Positions 36,882 through 47,118 of a stretch of DNA of 64,000 bases are shown piece by piece; positions within the stretch are counted from its first letter, which is position 1; each line of letters starts with the position of its first letter. The notes under the pieces were generated by a model. The model was not told where the DNA came from. It worked only from the letters and a program-made list of their open reading frames with translations, and ran no database searches. Origin of the DNA: BOKV01 sp041397525. Its GTDB lineage: Bacteria; Pseudomonadota; Alphaproteobacteria; Rhizobiales; Rhizobiaceae. The DNA lies in contig JAWKWL010000006.1 of NCBI GenBank assembly GCA_041397525.1, positions 1 through 64,000 on the forward strand, read 5' to 3'. The translations under genes and the position numbers were made by a program.

Positions 36882-37997
36882 ATGGTGCACGCGGATCAGA
36901 TCAGGGCAGCACTCTCGGTGGTCGAAGCCCATGAACTTGAGGCAGCGATACTCTTTGATCCCGCAGCACAATACTATTTTCTCGGCCATGATTCATTCGC
37001 TGGTGTCAACACGCCCCAGGCCTTAATCTTGTCGCCCGCCTGCCGCGGCCCCGCATGGTGATCTGGGCGGCCGACGCGCCGATGTTGCCAGATGGCGGCG
37101 CAGATCTTGACCTGAGGCTCTATCATTTCGGCATCGACAGTCCGCCAGCGCATTGGCCGAGGTTTTGGACGCTAGTTTTGATTCACAAGCGCGCTTCGGA
37201 TGGGATGCACAATCTGCAGCGCTGAATCATGCGCTGGCCAGTGACATCATGACCACATCCGGCATCGCGCCGAAAGACATTTCCGCTGCAATTGCGCGTC
37301 TACGGGTCATAAAGACGCCGGACGAAGTTGCTTTGATGCGTAAAGCAGGCGAGATGGTCGAACACGGACTGTTGGCATTGCGAGCCACCGCACGCGCAGG
37401 TGTTAGTGAACGCCAGATCGCCAGTGAAATAGAGGGCGCTGCGTGGAGCCGGATCGGATTATTGGGCAGTCCCAATTGAAATGGCTTCAGGCGTGCGGGC
37501 CCACCATGTGCATGGCACCCCTTCTGAGCGACTGCTTCAAAACGGCGACTTGGTGCATGTTGAATTTGGTGCGGTTCATCAGCGCTACCATGCAGTCGGA
37601 ATTCAGACCTTGGCAATCGGTAATCCGGACCCCAAGGCCGCTTGGTATTACCACGTTGCGCGCCGCTGTCTCGCGGCGGAATCGAGCCGCGCAGCCAGGC
37701 ATTCCCGCAGCCGAAATCGAAGCCCCCGCGCTGGACATTCTTCGTTCGGAGGGGCTGCCGGATACTTTTGCCATGCGGTTCGGCTACTGTGTGGGTATCG
37801 GATATCCGCCAACCTGGTTGGAACCCTTTGGAATAACGCGCACCAATCTCGATCCAGTATTACCAGGAATGACTTTTGTCCTTCACGCATGCTTGCTGGA
37901 CGAGGAACACCGGATCGGTGTGCTGTTGGGCGGCACCTATCTGATGGATGAGGACGGCTTGGTCCAACTGGCTGGGGCAGGTGTCGGAGAACCTTGA
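36882..37997 (+). pseudogene. M24-family (ectoine hydrolase/creatinase-like), multiple frameshifts
   Basis: Starts MVHADQIRAALSVVEAHELE and runs about 60 residues to a stop near 37061. Later fragments in other frames are AAIARLRVIKTPDEVALMRK, then HHVHGTPSERLLQNGDLVHV with EFGAVHQRYHAVGIQTLAIG. The last runs from EIEAPALDILRSEGLPDTFA through GYCVGIGYPPTWLEP to the end. At least four frame changes. The GYCVGIGYPP segment replaces the HGxGH motif of aminopeptidases, as I recall for DoeA/EutD ectoine hydrolases. Supports an ectoine-degradation origin. Confidence 0.75.
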
Positions 37998-38291
37998 ATG
38001 TCGACTGATGCAGCCACTTACCAGAGTAATGGGTTAACAAACGGGCCCGCCAAACCTTTGAGCCACGGTTGGCTGAGGTCTTGGCTTGGCCCATGCAATC
38101 AGCTTCGGACAAGCGGTAATCGCGGCCGCGCCAATTTCGCTGCCTCTGCAAAGCTTTATAGGATGGAGATGATGGTATCTGACATCACTCGACCTCACCC
38201 AAACGGAAAGACGTCTCCTGGCACCGCCGAAACAAGGTCGAAATTCTTCTGAAACGCCGCTGAAGTCTTTGTTAGCGCTGGAGTCAATCAA

Positions 38292-39215
38292 TTGAAAAAA
38301 CCCTGGATCGACCCGGAACTACGTCTGTGGGTAGAAAAGGCGCCTCAAAGCCCTCCGCTCAACACTGATACGCTCGACACGTTTCGGGCAACCAATCTAC
38401 CAATCGAACCTGAAAGGTTCTTCCCCAACGCGAAGCGACCCGTCGAACACATTATTGAAGGGTTGGAAAATGCCGTGGAGGTCTACGAATTCCGGCCTTC
38501 GACACCAGGGCAAAGCCAGGCGGCGCTGCTATGGCTACACGGCGGCGGATTTGTCGTAGGTCACGGTAACGATCAGTGGTTTGGTCCTCTATTCGCGGAA
38601 TGCGCGGGGTACGGGTATTCTCTGTGAACTACCGACTTGCTCCGGAACACCCGTATCCGGCCGCTTTGGAGGACGCTTGGACCGTCTTGAACTGGATAGT
38701 GTCCCAAGCAGAAACCCTCGAAATCGATCCGAAGAATCGCGATAGGAGGTGCAAGCGCGGGCGGAGGTCTGGCCGCTGGTCTTGCGATTTACAACCGGGA
38801 TATGGGTGGCCCCAAAGTTGCATTCCAACTCTTGCTCTATCCAATGCTGGACAATCGCCATGATACGGCCTCAGGAAGAATGGATGTGCCTCGATGGCCG
38901 CGGAGTCCTCCCTTATGGCGTGGGTATGTATCTAGGCGGGCAAGAGCCGTCCGATGCGGCGGTTCCAGCTACCGCTGATGATCTATCGCGCCTGCCGCCT
39001 GCATTTCTGTCAGTTGGCGAGGCCGACCTTTTCTGGACGAAGTGCGCAGCTACGCCGCGCGGCTTGTGGCCGCTCATGTTCCATGCACCCTGAAGACCTA
39101 CAAAGGGGTGTTTCATGCCGCCGACATGATTGGCTATGACTCTCGGATCGGGCGGCAGATGTCGGGTGATTATTTGAAGGCACTTATGGCCGCTTTGGGA
39201 TTTGGGGGGAAGTGA
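38292..39215 (+). pseudogene. Alpha/beta hydrolase (HSL-type esterase), frameshifted
   Basis: TTG start at 38292 (KKPWIDPELRLWVEKAPQ). The oxyanion motif LLWLHGGGFVVGHG is in the first frame. The second frame has FSVNYRLAPEHPYPAALEDA. The nucleophile elbow G-A-S-A-G-G lies near 38746 in a third frame. The last part (VSYKDLQRGVFHAADMIGYD-like, with the catalytic His region) is in yet another frame, ending ALMAALGFGGK. Broken beyond function. It could have removed the acyl group in ectoine-derivative breakdown, but that is a guess. Confidence 0.72.
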
Positions 39216-39851
39216 TTGCCGGGTCCGGCCAATCGTGGGGCCATATCCGCAACACACCCAATCCGAATGAGCTGATCCAACTTGGCAGACCAAACGAGGA
39301 ATAGAACAGACCGGATAGGCTCGAGATGTCAGAGCGAGCAGGAAGGAAAGGGGAAATGCGCACTGGTGGCGCCCGCGCAGCGCCTTTCTCGCCTCTGGGT
39401 GCGCCATTTGTCAACATGACCTGGCGAAGCGGCTGCACAATGGAGTGTGCCCGGAAGCGCTCTGCGATCACTTGAACGAGAGCAGAGTCAGGGCGCCGGC
39501 ATCAAGGGGCGCAATAGACAGCGGAGGGATTTCACGAGCTTAGGCAGCTATGCGCTCGCAGAGAAGGTTGGATATCAGGCCCATCCGCTCCGCCATTTTG
39601 GTTTGTTAAATTATTGTTCTATTTCGTGTTTTTAATTTTATTCCGGTTTGGTGCCACTTTTCGGTGTTTGTGAAGTCGGTTTTCTGGCGATTTTCTCAGC
39701 AGCCAGTAGCCTAATTTCTGCCTCCTGCACACGAATAATCTGAGCCAGGTTACAAAGCATCACCGTTGCGGCTGGGCGAGCAAGGCAGGCGGCATCGAAT
39801 GCCGCACGCGCCACTGGCAGGCTTGATGATGCCGCGATGGTTTACTTAAGC
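39216..39851. other. Gene-free stretch before the IS3 remnant
   Basis: About 640 bases with no recognisable coding sequence or RNA. A/T-rich around 39600-39650. Looks like eroded island sequence. Confidence 0.5.
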
Positions 39852-40361
39852 TGACCTGCCACTGAGTTTTTTCCTCCATTTGGGAATAGAGTCCGGCCTT
39901 GATTGAAGGATGGACAGTTGAAGAGAAAGCGTTTTACCGAAGAGCAGATCATCACGGCTCTGCGCGAGCAAGAGGCGGGCGCGAAGGCTGCGGATATACG
40001 CCGTCGGCACGGGATATCGGAAGCCACGCTGTATAATTGGAAAGCGAAGTATGGCGGAATGCACTGCCCGGCAGGCGTTTGCGAGTAAACGCCGAGAGGG
40101 GACGTGTCCGACGCCAAACGGCTGAAGGCCTTGGAAGACGAGAACGTCAAGCTGAAGAAGTTGCTCGCGGACCAGATGTTGGAAGCCTCGGTACTTCGCG
40201 ACGTCCGCCCTGCGGGCTCCCACTATCAAAAAATGGTAGGGCCCGCTGCCAAGCGCGAAGCCGTCGCGCATCTGCAGGCAGTCATGGGCCTGTCAGAGCG
40301 GCGGACCTGTTCCCGCCACCGAGGTCCATTGAATGCTTCGCCGACGAGCGCCTCGAAGTAA
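39852..40361 (+). mobile_element. Truncated IS3-family insertion sequence
   Basis: The left end starts TGACCTGCCACTGAG at 39852, in the style of IS3-family inverted repeats. OrfA follows (LKRKRFTEEQIITALREQEA; ISEATLYNWKAKYGG, an HTH). It is frameshifted after KYGGM and resumes as KRLKALEDENVKLKKLLADQ, the leucine-zipper region. Orf B begins (GPAAKREAVAHLQAVMGLSE) but is cut off near 40361; the DDE domain and right end are absent. Inactive remnant marking the right side of the island. Confidence 0.82.
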
Positions 40362-40730
40362 CTGGCCAGGTAGGCCTTGTAATCACCACCTCTCAAGAAG
40401 CCCCGCTCATTTGGCCTGCTTTTTCTGAACTGCTAAGCTGGCGAACAGAAACATTCCTGCCGGGGCGCGGTGCGAGACTTCGCTCTCCCAGACTTATTGC
40501 ATCGTATCGGATTTTCAGAGCGGAGCGGGGCGTTGTGTTTTCAGAAACCTGGGACTGGTTCGTGTTTGTCTGACACCACCACTTGCGACCGTTCATGTCC
40601 ACCCCTTCAGAAGGCACAAAGGTTGCCGGGTGCAGTATCAACCGGGTAAGGATTGCGGACCTGATCCGGGTTCACACCAGCAGCGTATCAACCTATTGGC
40701 ACCATCGGGGTTGCGGAGGAGATTACGGAA
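40362..40730. other. Gene-free stretch after the IS3 remnant
   Basis: About 370 bases in which I see no gene, RNA or strong repeat. A GGAGGAGATTACGGAA ribosome site ends it, serving the gene at 40731. Confidence 0.5.
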
Positions 40731-41357
40731 ATGAAACTCAATATCTGGCTCGCATTGGCGATGCTTCTTGTTTCGGGTCCCATGGCAGGTGGTGCAGATG
40801 CCGCGCCGAAATTCGTTCGCGGGGAAACCCAGTATATCGCCGCGCTCGGCAATACGGCTGCCCGTTCCGGCAGTGATGCGCAGGAATGGGGCTTGTGGCA
40901 GGTCGATCCCGGTCCCCGCGGCGTCAATATATCCGACCTGGCGACGCTCGTGAGCAATGGCGGCATCGCGCCGGACGGCTGGAAATTCGACCAAAAGGCG
41001 TGGTGGCTTGAGGAACATGGCCTGATCATGGAAGCGCCTGTATTCCCGTTGCCGGCCGGGAAATATGTCGTGACCGGCGGCCGCGAGAAGACAGCTGTGC
41101 TGGAAGTCTCGGCACCGGATGCTGCAGGCAAACAGGCCTGGAGCCTTGGCGATGACGCGACGCTGCATGATGTCACGCATCTGCGCTGCCGGGCGGCACT
41201 TTACACCGAACGCAGCGATGGCCAGTCCTGCAGCCCGGACAAGACACCGATCAGCGTGTTCCCGATGGGGCCGGATATCTCCATGCCCTCCGTGACCGGG
41301 TGCGACAAGCGCGACTACCAGGTACTGATCGTGCTTGGCATGATGGTGGAAGGCTGA
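40731..41357 (+). CDS. Secreted protein of unknown function
   Basis: 208 residues. Signal peptide MKLNIWLALAMLLVSGPMAG ending at ADA-A (about residue 25). The mature protein is Trp/Gly-rich (EWGLWQVDPGPRGVNI; WKFDQKAWWLEEHGLIM) with about four Cys (LRCRAAL, SCSPD, TGCDK) likely to form disulfides in the periplasm. No known family recognised. Strong GGAGGAG site upstream; convergent with the oxidase gene after 16 bases. Confidence 0.72.
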   Translation: MKLNIWLALAMLLVSGPMAGGADAAPKFVRGETQYIAALGNTAARSGSDAQEWGLWQVDPGPRGVNISDLATLVSNGGIAPDGWKFDQKAWWLEEHGLIMEAPVFPLPAGKYVVTGGREKTAVLEVSAPDAAGKQAWSLGDDATLHDVTHLRCRAALYTERSDGQSCSPDKTPISVFPMGPDISMPSVTGCDKRDYQVLIVLGMMVEG

Positions 41358-41373
41358 GGCGGATCGCCTATGA

Positions 41374-42498
41374 TCAAGTGCCTCGCGGGCCAGAATCTTC
41401 CCGGGCGGAAAAACGCGCTTCGCTGAACGCGGCAAGATCGGGGGCAGAGGGCGATCCTTCCAGCCAGTCCGGGAGGATCAGCGCATGGGCTGCGGCCAGG
41501 GTGATGCCGCTGTGGCAGGTGACGAGAAAAACGCCCGGCAGTAGCGGGCTTTCCTGGTAGATCGGCAGGCCATCGCGTGACAAAACCCGCAATGCAGCCC
41601 ATGAGCGGACGAGTTGTGCGCGGGCCAGAGCCGGGAATACCCGCACGGCATCGGCAGCCAGCGCCGCGATCTGCGGCAGCGTGACATTGTCGTCGAGCCC
41701 GACCTCTTCATTGGTAGCGCCGATCTGGACACCACCCTCATTGACCTGCCGGATGGTGCCGGACGGCCGGTTCAGCAATTTCGGCAATTTCTCGGTTATG
41801 AGCACCTGGCCGCGTTGTGCCCTGATCGGTGCGACAAAGCCAAGCCGCGGACCCAGCGTGATCGCACCCAACCCGGCGGAGAGGACCACCTTGCCTGCGC
41901 GCACAATCGTGCCATCGTTGCAATGGACGGTATATGGACCAGGACCAGCCACGTCATCGACGGTCTTTCCGGTCATTACCTTGCCACCCTGGCGGCGAAC
42001 ATCATCTGCCAGCGCCATCAGCAGGCGCAGCGGGTTGGCATGGCCATCCTGGTGATGCAGGATCGCGCCGGCAACACCAGGGCCAGTCGCCGGTTCCTCC
42101 TTGCGCAAGGCATTGTTGCCCAGCACCTCGAAGGGGTAATCACCACCAAGTTGCCGTTTCAGGGCCTCATAGCTGGCGACCGTTTCGGCAAGGCCTTCCT
42201 CGGTGAAATGGAAGTCATATCCGCCGTGCTGTTCAAGAGCGAGATCTATGCCGGTATTCTCTGAAAGCTCATCGGCAAAGCCTGCCCATGCCGCAGCGGA
42301 GCGCTGGCTCCATCGCGCATAGCGCGGCTCTTTCAGGCCTTTTGATTGTACCCATATCAGACCGAAATTGCCCCGACTGGCGTGAAACCCGCCATCGCCG
42401 CCATCGAGAACAGCGACGCTCCTACCGCGCCGCAACAGCCCCCAGGCTACGGCAAGCCCGACAACCCCGCCACCGATGATTGCGTAGTCAGTTTCCAA
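41374..42498 (-). CDS. FAD-dependent amino-acid oxidase (DAO family)
   Basis: 374 residues. N-terminal FAD motif DYAIIGGGVVGLAVAWGLLRRG; SRGNFGLIWVQSKG near 41-54; C-terminal RVLSRDGLPIYQESPLLPGVF. Belongs to the D-amino-acid/sarcosine/glycine oxidase family. Its start overlaps the end of the Ldh-family gene by 11 bases. A D-amino (or imino) acid dehydrogenase paired with a cyclic ketimine reductase would suit proline/hydroxyproline or pipecolate catabolism, which is inference. Confidence 0.82.
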   Translation of the reverse strand: METDYAIIGGGVVGLAVAWGLLRRGRSVAVLDGGDGGFHASRGNFGLIWVQSKGLKEPRYARWSQRSAAAWAGFADELSENTGIDLALEQHGGYDFHFTEEGLAETVASYEALKRQLGGDYPFEVLGNNALRKEEPATGPGVAGAILHHQDGHANPLRLLMALADDVRRQGGKVMTGKTVDDVAGPGPYTVHCNDGTIVRAGKVVLSAGLGAITLGPRLGFVAPIRAQRGQVLITEKLPKLLNRPSGTIRQVNEGGVQIGATNEEVGLDDNVTLPQIAALAADAVRVFPALARAQLVRSWAALRVLSRDGLPIYQESPLLPGVFLVTCHSGITLAAAHALILPDWLEGSPSAPDLAAFSEARFSAREDSGPRGT

Positions 42499-43534
42499 TG
42501 GCGGCTCTTTCCTCGCTCAGCGAGAGGGTGAGATGCCAAAGGGCAGTGTCAATGCTTGCGCTGCCGGTTTCGGCGCGGCGGCTGCCAGGCAGGCGCGCTC
42601 CTTCCTGCTCGCCGACAGCGGAAGCCAGCGCCTCAATACGGTCGAAGAAGCCGTCGCCGGCAATCGTCGCGGGATCAATGACAAGATAGAACTGCCCAAG
42701 GTCATGTGGCGGACCTTCCGGGGCCTTCAACGCGCGCACATCGCGCGAGGCAGCAGAAGCGGTCAATGCGCTCGCCAGCACTTCTGCCATCAGGCCGAAA
42801 CTGTATCCCTTGTGCGCACCAGCAGACACCAGCGCGCCCTTGAGCGCGGCCTTGGCGTCGGTGGTGGGGCGCCCTTCGCTGTCCACCGCCCAGCCGAGCG
42901 GGATCGGCTCCCCCGCAGCGGCGGCCATCGTGATTTTTCCGAGCGCAACAGCACTGGTTGAATGATCGAATCCAAAAGCAATGCCGCCATTGCGGGCAGG
43001 AACAGACATGGCAACCGGGTTGGTGCCCAATACCGGGCGATTGCCACCTGGAGGGGCTACTACAGCTGACGCGTTGGTGAAGCCGATGGCAAGCATTCCG
43101 GCTTCAGCCAATTGCGACGTGAAATAGCCAAGCGAGGTGCAGGTATGCGAATGGGCGACAGCCAGTGAAACCGTTCCATTTTTCCTAGCCGCCTCAATTG
43201 TTGCAGGAAGCGCTCGCGCAAAAGCCGGCTGGGCAAAGCCGAACCGCGCATCGGACAGGACCGAGCCCGGACGGGGATGTGAAACCACCGGCTCGACCGT
43301 GCCGTTGACACGACCGGATACCAGCTGCCTGCAATAGCTTTCGAGATAATACAGGCCGCAAATCACATTGCCCTGGGCTTCGGAGCGGGTGATTGCCCTG
43401 GCGACCTCATCGGCTATCCAGTCACTTGCACCATGCAGGCGCAGTGCTGTTGTCGAGCGGGCAAATACGTCATCAAGTGCTATGACTGTCTTTTCCGGCA
43501 AATCCAAATCCTTCACTGGTGTATGCGACGACAT
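42488..43534 (-). CDS. Ldh-family (malate/lactate, ketimine reductase-like) oxidoreductase
   Basis: 348 residues from the ATG at 43534; a GTG at 43546 would add four residues. Belongs to the LDH2/MDHG2 fold. AVAHSHTCTSLGYFTSQLAE contains the conserved His region, then GTNPVAMSVPARNGGIAFGF and GAHKGYSFGLMAEVL. Members reduce keto acids or cyclic imines (delta-1-piperideine/pyrroline-2-carboxylate) with NAD(P)H. Overlap with the amino-acid oxidase gene suggests sequential steps. Substrate unproven. Confidence 0.82.
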   Translation of the reverse strand: MSSHTPVKDLDLPEKTVIALDDVFARSTTALRLHGASDWIADEVARAITRSEAQGNVICGLYYLESYCRQLVSGRVNGTVEPVVSHPRPGSVLSDARFGFAQPAFARALPATIEAARKNGTVSLAVAHSHTCTSLGYFTSQLAEAGMLAIGFTNASAVVAPPGGNRPVLGTNPVAMSVPARNGGIAFGFDHSTSAVALGKITMAAAAGEPIPLGWAVDSEGRPTTDAKAALKGALVSAGAHKGYSFGLMAEVLASALTASAASRDVRALKAPEGPPHDLGQFYLVIDPATIAGDGFFDRIEALASAVGEQEGARLPGSRRAETGSASIDTALWHLTLSLSEERAAIGN

Positions 43535-43590
43535 TAATGCCGTCACGCCAGATCACAAGTGTGGAGCTGGATGAGAAGTGACCCGGGCAA

Positions 43591-43995
43591 TCAATCTATG
43601 TCGCTGGAACCGCGCAACGGCCATTGCTCAGCTTCAAACTGGCGGGGCACAAGCAATGCCGAAGGCAGTGCGTAACTTTCCGGCTGGCGCTCGACGAGAA
43701 TACCAGTGGTGCGGGAAACGGTCGACCCCAGCACTTCAAACGCCTGGGCCGCCTGTGCCGGCAGGAAGATGCAAGCCGAGGCATAAACCAGCACGTAATA
43801 GGATGCCCAGGTCAGGCAGCAATCGAGTCGCGCGCGCCTGGACCGGGCCTCGGCTTCGGGATCGACTGCATGGAACTCGAAATCACTGCCGAAGCGTTCC
43901 CGCTTGGCCTGCGCTTCCTTCGCAGTGACCCACTTGCCCTCCTTGACGATGAATTCGAGCCTTCCCATACCGGTATCCGCCTGTGGTTGCTTCAC
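43591..43995 (-). CDS. Hypothetical protein
   Basis: 134 residues from a GTG at 43995, or 125 from the ATG at 43968 (MGRLEFIVKEGKWVTAKEAQ); neither has a strong ribosome site. A polar N-terminal region (KRERFGSDFEFHAVDPEAEA) is followed by a weakly hydrophobic Cys-containing segment (CCLTWASYYVLVYASACIFL) and FEVLGSTVSRTTGILVERQP. No family recognised. Codon use fits the core genome. Confidence 0.5.
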   Translation of the reverse strand: MKQPQADTGMGRLEFIVKEGKWVTAKEAQAKRERFGSDFEFHAVDPEAEARSRRARLDCCLTWASYYVLVYASACIFLPAQAAQAFEVLGSTVSRTTGILVERQPESYALPSALLVPRQFEAEQWPLRGSSDID

Positions 43996-44186
43996 CCTGA
44001 CAGTCCGCTTTCAGTGGAGGCATCTGCCCTGCTAATTGCCAGAATGCGTTGCTTGAACCCGGCCAACACATAGCCCCGGCTTCATGAAACATTGCTTGGC
44101 AATTTCGCTATCATTTTACTGGTTGGCGAAATTCTTCATCAATTTGCCGCGAGCAGGGACTGTCATTTGATGCACGGCCGGAGATA

Positions 44187-45068
44187 TCAGCGCCAGTCAT
44201 TTTCCTGCCACATCCGCGTCAATGCGGCACGATAATCGGGATAGACATATTCAAGCCCAAGGACACGCTTTGACTTAGCGTTGGAGACCCGTTTGTTCTC
44301 CCCATAGAATGAGCGGGCCATGGGACTCAACTCAGCTGTCCCGAAATCCTGTTCCGGTGGTGGTGTGCTGCCATGGAGGGAATGGGCCCAGGTCACGACA
44401 TCCTGTGGCGGTGCTGGTTCGTTGTCGGTGATGTTGAAGGTACCGTCTGCCTTCAGCGCTGCGGCAAGCCTCACCGCCTCGCCGATATCGTGGCGGTGGA
44501 TGCGGTTGAAAACCTGTCCTGGCTTGACCAGCCGACGCGAGGTTCCCTTCTCGATATTTACGAAGGCATTGCGACCTGGGCCGTAAATGCCCGATAGTCT
44601 GAAGATCGCAAGCGGGAGCGAAAGCTTCGCGGCAAGTTGCTGCCACCGGGCTTCGGCTTCGACCCGCTGCACGGATCGCCTTGAGACCGGACGGCATTCG
44701 CTGTCCTCGTCCACCCATTCACCGTCATGGTCGCCATAGACACCCACCGTCGACAGATAGCAAAGCCATTGCAGGTTCGGGGCCACCGCAAGGTATTCGG
44801 CGAGGCAGCCAAGTACCGGATCGCCATCGCCCGTGGGTGCGACGGAGATCAGTACATGCGTGGAAGTGACAATTGCCGCTTCAAGATCTGCGTCAATCGC
44901 AGACCGGATATCACCGTCGAAAACCAGCGGCGAAATTCCTGCTTCGCGCAATTGCGCAAACCGGTCCCGGCTTCTGGTTGTTCCGTGAATCTGGTCGAAG
45001 GCCGCCCTGCAGGCACATGCTGCAGCAAATCCGGAAAAGCCGGCACCCAGGATCAGCAGATTGTTCAT
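44187..45068 (-). CDS. NAD-dependent epimerase/dehydratase-like protein (YeeZ-type)
   Basis: 293 residues. Rossmann start MNNLLILGAGFSGFAAACAC and STVGVYGDHDGEWVDEDSEC with the YGD region in place of a normal YxxxK. AIFRLSGIYGPGRNAFVNIE and FNRIHRHDIGEAVRLAAALK complete an atypical extended SDR. It starts within the queG stop (4-base overlap). The reaction is unknown. Confidence 0.8.
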   Translation of the reverse strand: MNNLLILGAGFSGFAAACACRAAFDQIHGTTRSRDRFAQLREAGISPLVFDGDIRSAIDADLEAAIVTSTHVLISVAPTGDGDPVLGCLAEYLAVAPNLQWLCYLSTVGVYGDHDGEWVDEDSECRPVSRRSVQRVEAEARWQQLAAKLSLPLAIFRLSGIYGPGRNAFVNIEKGTSRRLVKPGQVFNRIHRHDIGEAVRLAAALKADGTFNITDNEPAPPQDVVTWAHSLHGSTPPPEQDFGTAELSPMARSFYGENKRVSNAKSKRVLGLEYVYPDYRAALTRMWQENDWR

Positions 45069-46198
45069 CGGTTTTTCCTTGCGGTTTCAAGCGCCATTGC
45101 CCATTCAGCCTGGACTACCGGGTCATGCTCCTGCACCTCGCCGGCGACGACAACAAGGTCTTTTCGGTCAAGAAGCCGTGACAGGGCCCAGACGGATGTT
45201 CCGCGGATCACGGGGTCGTCATTGCCCAATAGTTTTCGGACAATGACAATCATGGATTTGTCGCCGGAGTTGCCGATGGCAATGAGGACGTTGCGAAGGA
45301 AACGGTTCAAACCGATACGCTTGATGGGTGATCCCGAAAACAAGGCACGAAAACCGGCATCGTCGAGTTTCGCGAGCATTTCAAGTGACGGATTGCCCAG
45401 ATCATCGCGCGCCTTCAGCCCTACCTCCCTTGCCTCGCTGGCAAACTTGTTCCACGGGCAGACCGCCAGGCAATCGTCGCAGCCATAGATGCGGTTTCCC
45501 ATCGCATTGCGGAATTCCACAGGGATCATGCCCTTGTGCTCGATGGTGAGATAGGAAATGCAGCGCCGCGCATCGAGGCGGTAAGGCGCGGGGAAAGCCT
45601 GGGTCGGGCAGATATCGAGGCAGGCACGGCAATTGCCGCAATGGTCGGTTTCCGGATCGTCCGGTTCAAGTTCGGCGGTCGTCAGGATCGAGCCAAGAAA
45701 CAGCCATGAACCAAATTCGCGCGACACCAGATTGGTATGCTTGCCCTGCCAGCCAAGACCAGCCTGGGCTGCCATGGGCTTTTCCATCAGCGGGGCAGTG
45801 TCGACAAACACCTTCACCTCGCAACCGGTCAACGACACCAGTTTCGAGGCCAGTGTCTTCAGCCGTCCCTTGATGAGGTCGTGATAATCACGGTTTCTGG
45901 CATAGACCGAGATCGTGGCCCGGTCACGCTTTGCAAGCGTGCGCAGCGGGTCGCCGTCGGGGCCGTAATTGACACCGAGCAGGATGGCACTCCTGGCATC
46001 GGGCCACATGGCGCCGGGCGATTTGCGCCGTTCAACCGTATCCGCCAACCAGTGCATGCCGGCATGATGACTGTCGGCGATGGCGCGCTGAAGCCGTGCC
46101 CCCGTTTCGAGCGGCAGGATGGCGCTGGTGAACCGGCATGCATCAAAACCGAGAATGGTTGCTTCGCGTCTGATCCGGTCCCGGTGGGTGTTTGGCAA
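45065..46198 (-). CDS. queG: Epoxyqueuosine reductase
   Basis: 377 residues from a TTG at 46198 (another TTG at 46219 is possible; no ATG fits). Last step of queuosine tRNA-modification synthesis: cobalamin-dependent reduction of epoxyqueuosine. Two 4Fe-4S sites are seen in CGNCRACLDICPTQAFPAP and YGCDDCLAVCPWNKF, plus RRCISYLTIEHKG, with HEAT-like repeats at the C-terminus. Located between a GST and an epimerase-like gene, all on one strand with 4-base spacings or overlaps. Confidence 0.92.
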   Translation of the reverse strand: MPNTHRDRIRREATILGFDACRFTSAILPLETGARLQRAIADSHHAGMHWLADTVERRKSPGAMWPDARSAILLGVNYGPDGDPLRTLAKRDRATISVYARNRDYHDLIKGRLKTLASKLVSLTGCEVKVFVDTAPLMEKPMAAQAGLGWQGKHTNLVSREFGSWLFLGSILTTAELEPDDPETDHCGNCRACLDICPTQAFPAPYRLDARRCISYLTIEHKGMIPVEFRNAMGNRIYGCDDCLAVCPWNKFASEAREVGLKARDDLGNPSLEMLAKLDDAGFRALFSGSPIKRIGLNRFLRNVLIAIGNSGDKSMIVIVRKLLGNDDPVIRGTSVWALSRLLDRKDLVVVAGEVQEHDPVVQAEWAMALETARKNR

Positions 46199-46202
46199 GG
46201 TC

Positions 46203-46895
46203 TCAAAAATCCAGATCAATATAGTGCGAGGCGGGAGGCAGGCCAGGCACCTTGTCGGCAAGCAGCGGCCTGAAGGAAGGCCGTGACTTGACGCGGGTAT
46301 ACCAGTCGCGCGCTGCCGGCTCGTTCTCCCAGGAAATCTCACCCAGATAGTCCATCACCGACAATGCGGCGGCAGCGGCCATGTCGGCCTGCGAAATCCG
46401 GGTTCCGGCAAGCCAGTTGCGCGATGCGGCCAGCCAGCCAACATATTTCATATGGCTCTTGAGATTGGCCCTGCCCGCGCGGATCAGTGCTGCATCGGGT
46501 GATCCACCACCCTCCTCCGGCCGCATCAGCTGCTTGAAAACGCGCTCGCCAACCAGATAACGCGAGACCTCGTTTTCGAATTTCTGCGTGAACCACTCCA
46601 CAAGGCGGCGGACTTCGGCACGGGCATGCGGATTTTCCGGCATCAGGCGCTTTTCGCGCATCATGGCGCCGGCCGTCTCGTCGAGAAACTCTCCGGCAAT
46701 CGTTGCCCCGCAAACTGGATCCACGTCACCATCAATGAGAACCGGCAATGCTCCAGCCGGATTGAGGGCCAGGAATTCCTGGCGGCGGAGCCATGGTTTT
46801 TCTTCGGTGAGTTCTGCTGAAAGCGCGAATTCGGCCAGCAACAGGCGTATGTAACGTGACGGCCCTGACATCGGGTGGTGGTACAGTTTCAGCAT
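46203..46895 (-). CDS. Glutathione S-transferase family protein
   Basis: 230 residues from the ATG at 46895. Thioredoxin-like N-domain MLKLYHHPMSGPSRYIRLLL with the LNPAGALPVLIDGD segment and its cis-Pro, then a helical C-domain (WLAGTRISQADMAAAAALSV carrying the N-capping Asp). The Ser in SGPSR is the probable glutathione-activating residue. First gene of a GST-queG-epimerase run. Substrate unknown. Confidence 0.87.
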   Translation of the reverse strand: MLKLYHHPMSGPSRYIRLLLAEFALSAELTEEKPWLRRQEFLALNPAGALPVLIDGDVDPVCGATIAGEFLDETAGAMMREKRLMPENPHARAEVRRLVEWFTQKFENEVSRYLVGERVFKQLMRPEEGGGSPDAALIRAGRANLKSHMKYVGWLAASRNWLAGTRISQADMAAAAALSVMDYLGEISWENEPAARDWYTRVKSRPSFRPLLADKVPGLPPASHYIDLDF

Positions 46896-47118
46896 CCGGG
46901 CATTCCACAACTGGTGTCGTTCTTCCCGCCAGCAGGGCGGAAAACCATATGAGTGCCTCAATATGTCTTTCGCCGCGATAGTGCAATCTCTGGCCGAAGC
47001 CGGTATAGAATGAGCCGCGAATCATCCTTCGCCTTTTTCCGGGCCGGTTCCCCGCTTTCATTACGCGAACTGCAATCTGGAAGTCCGCATCAAGTGCTTA
47101 TTCAAGACAGGTCTTACC

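Noticed and set aside
34307..39215. Programmed frameshifting in the island genes
   Set aside because: About ten frame changes occur in five unrelated genes without shared slippery sites or stem-loops; decay or sequencing error explains them better.
39200..40730. Right-hand attachment site duplicating the tRNA-Ser 3' end
   Set aside because: I looked for a copy of the T-arm and acceptor 3' sequence near the IS3 remnant and found none, so integrase-type insertion of the island is not demonstrated. No integrase gene is present either.
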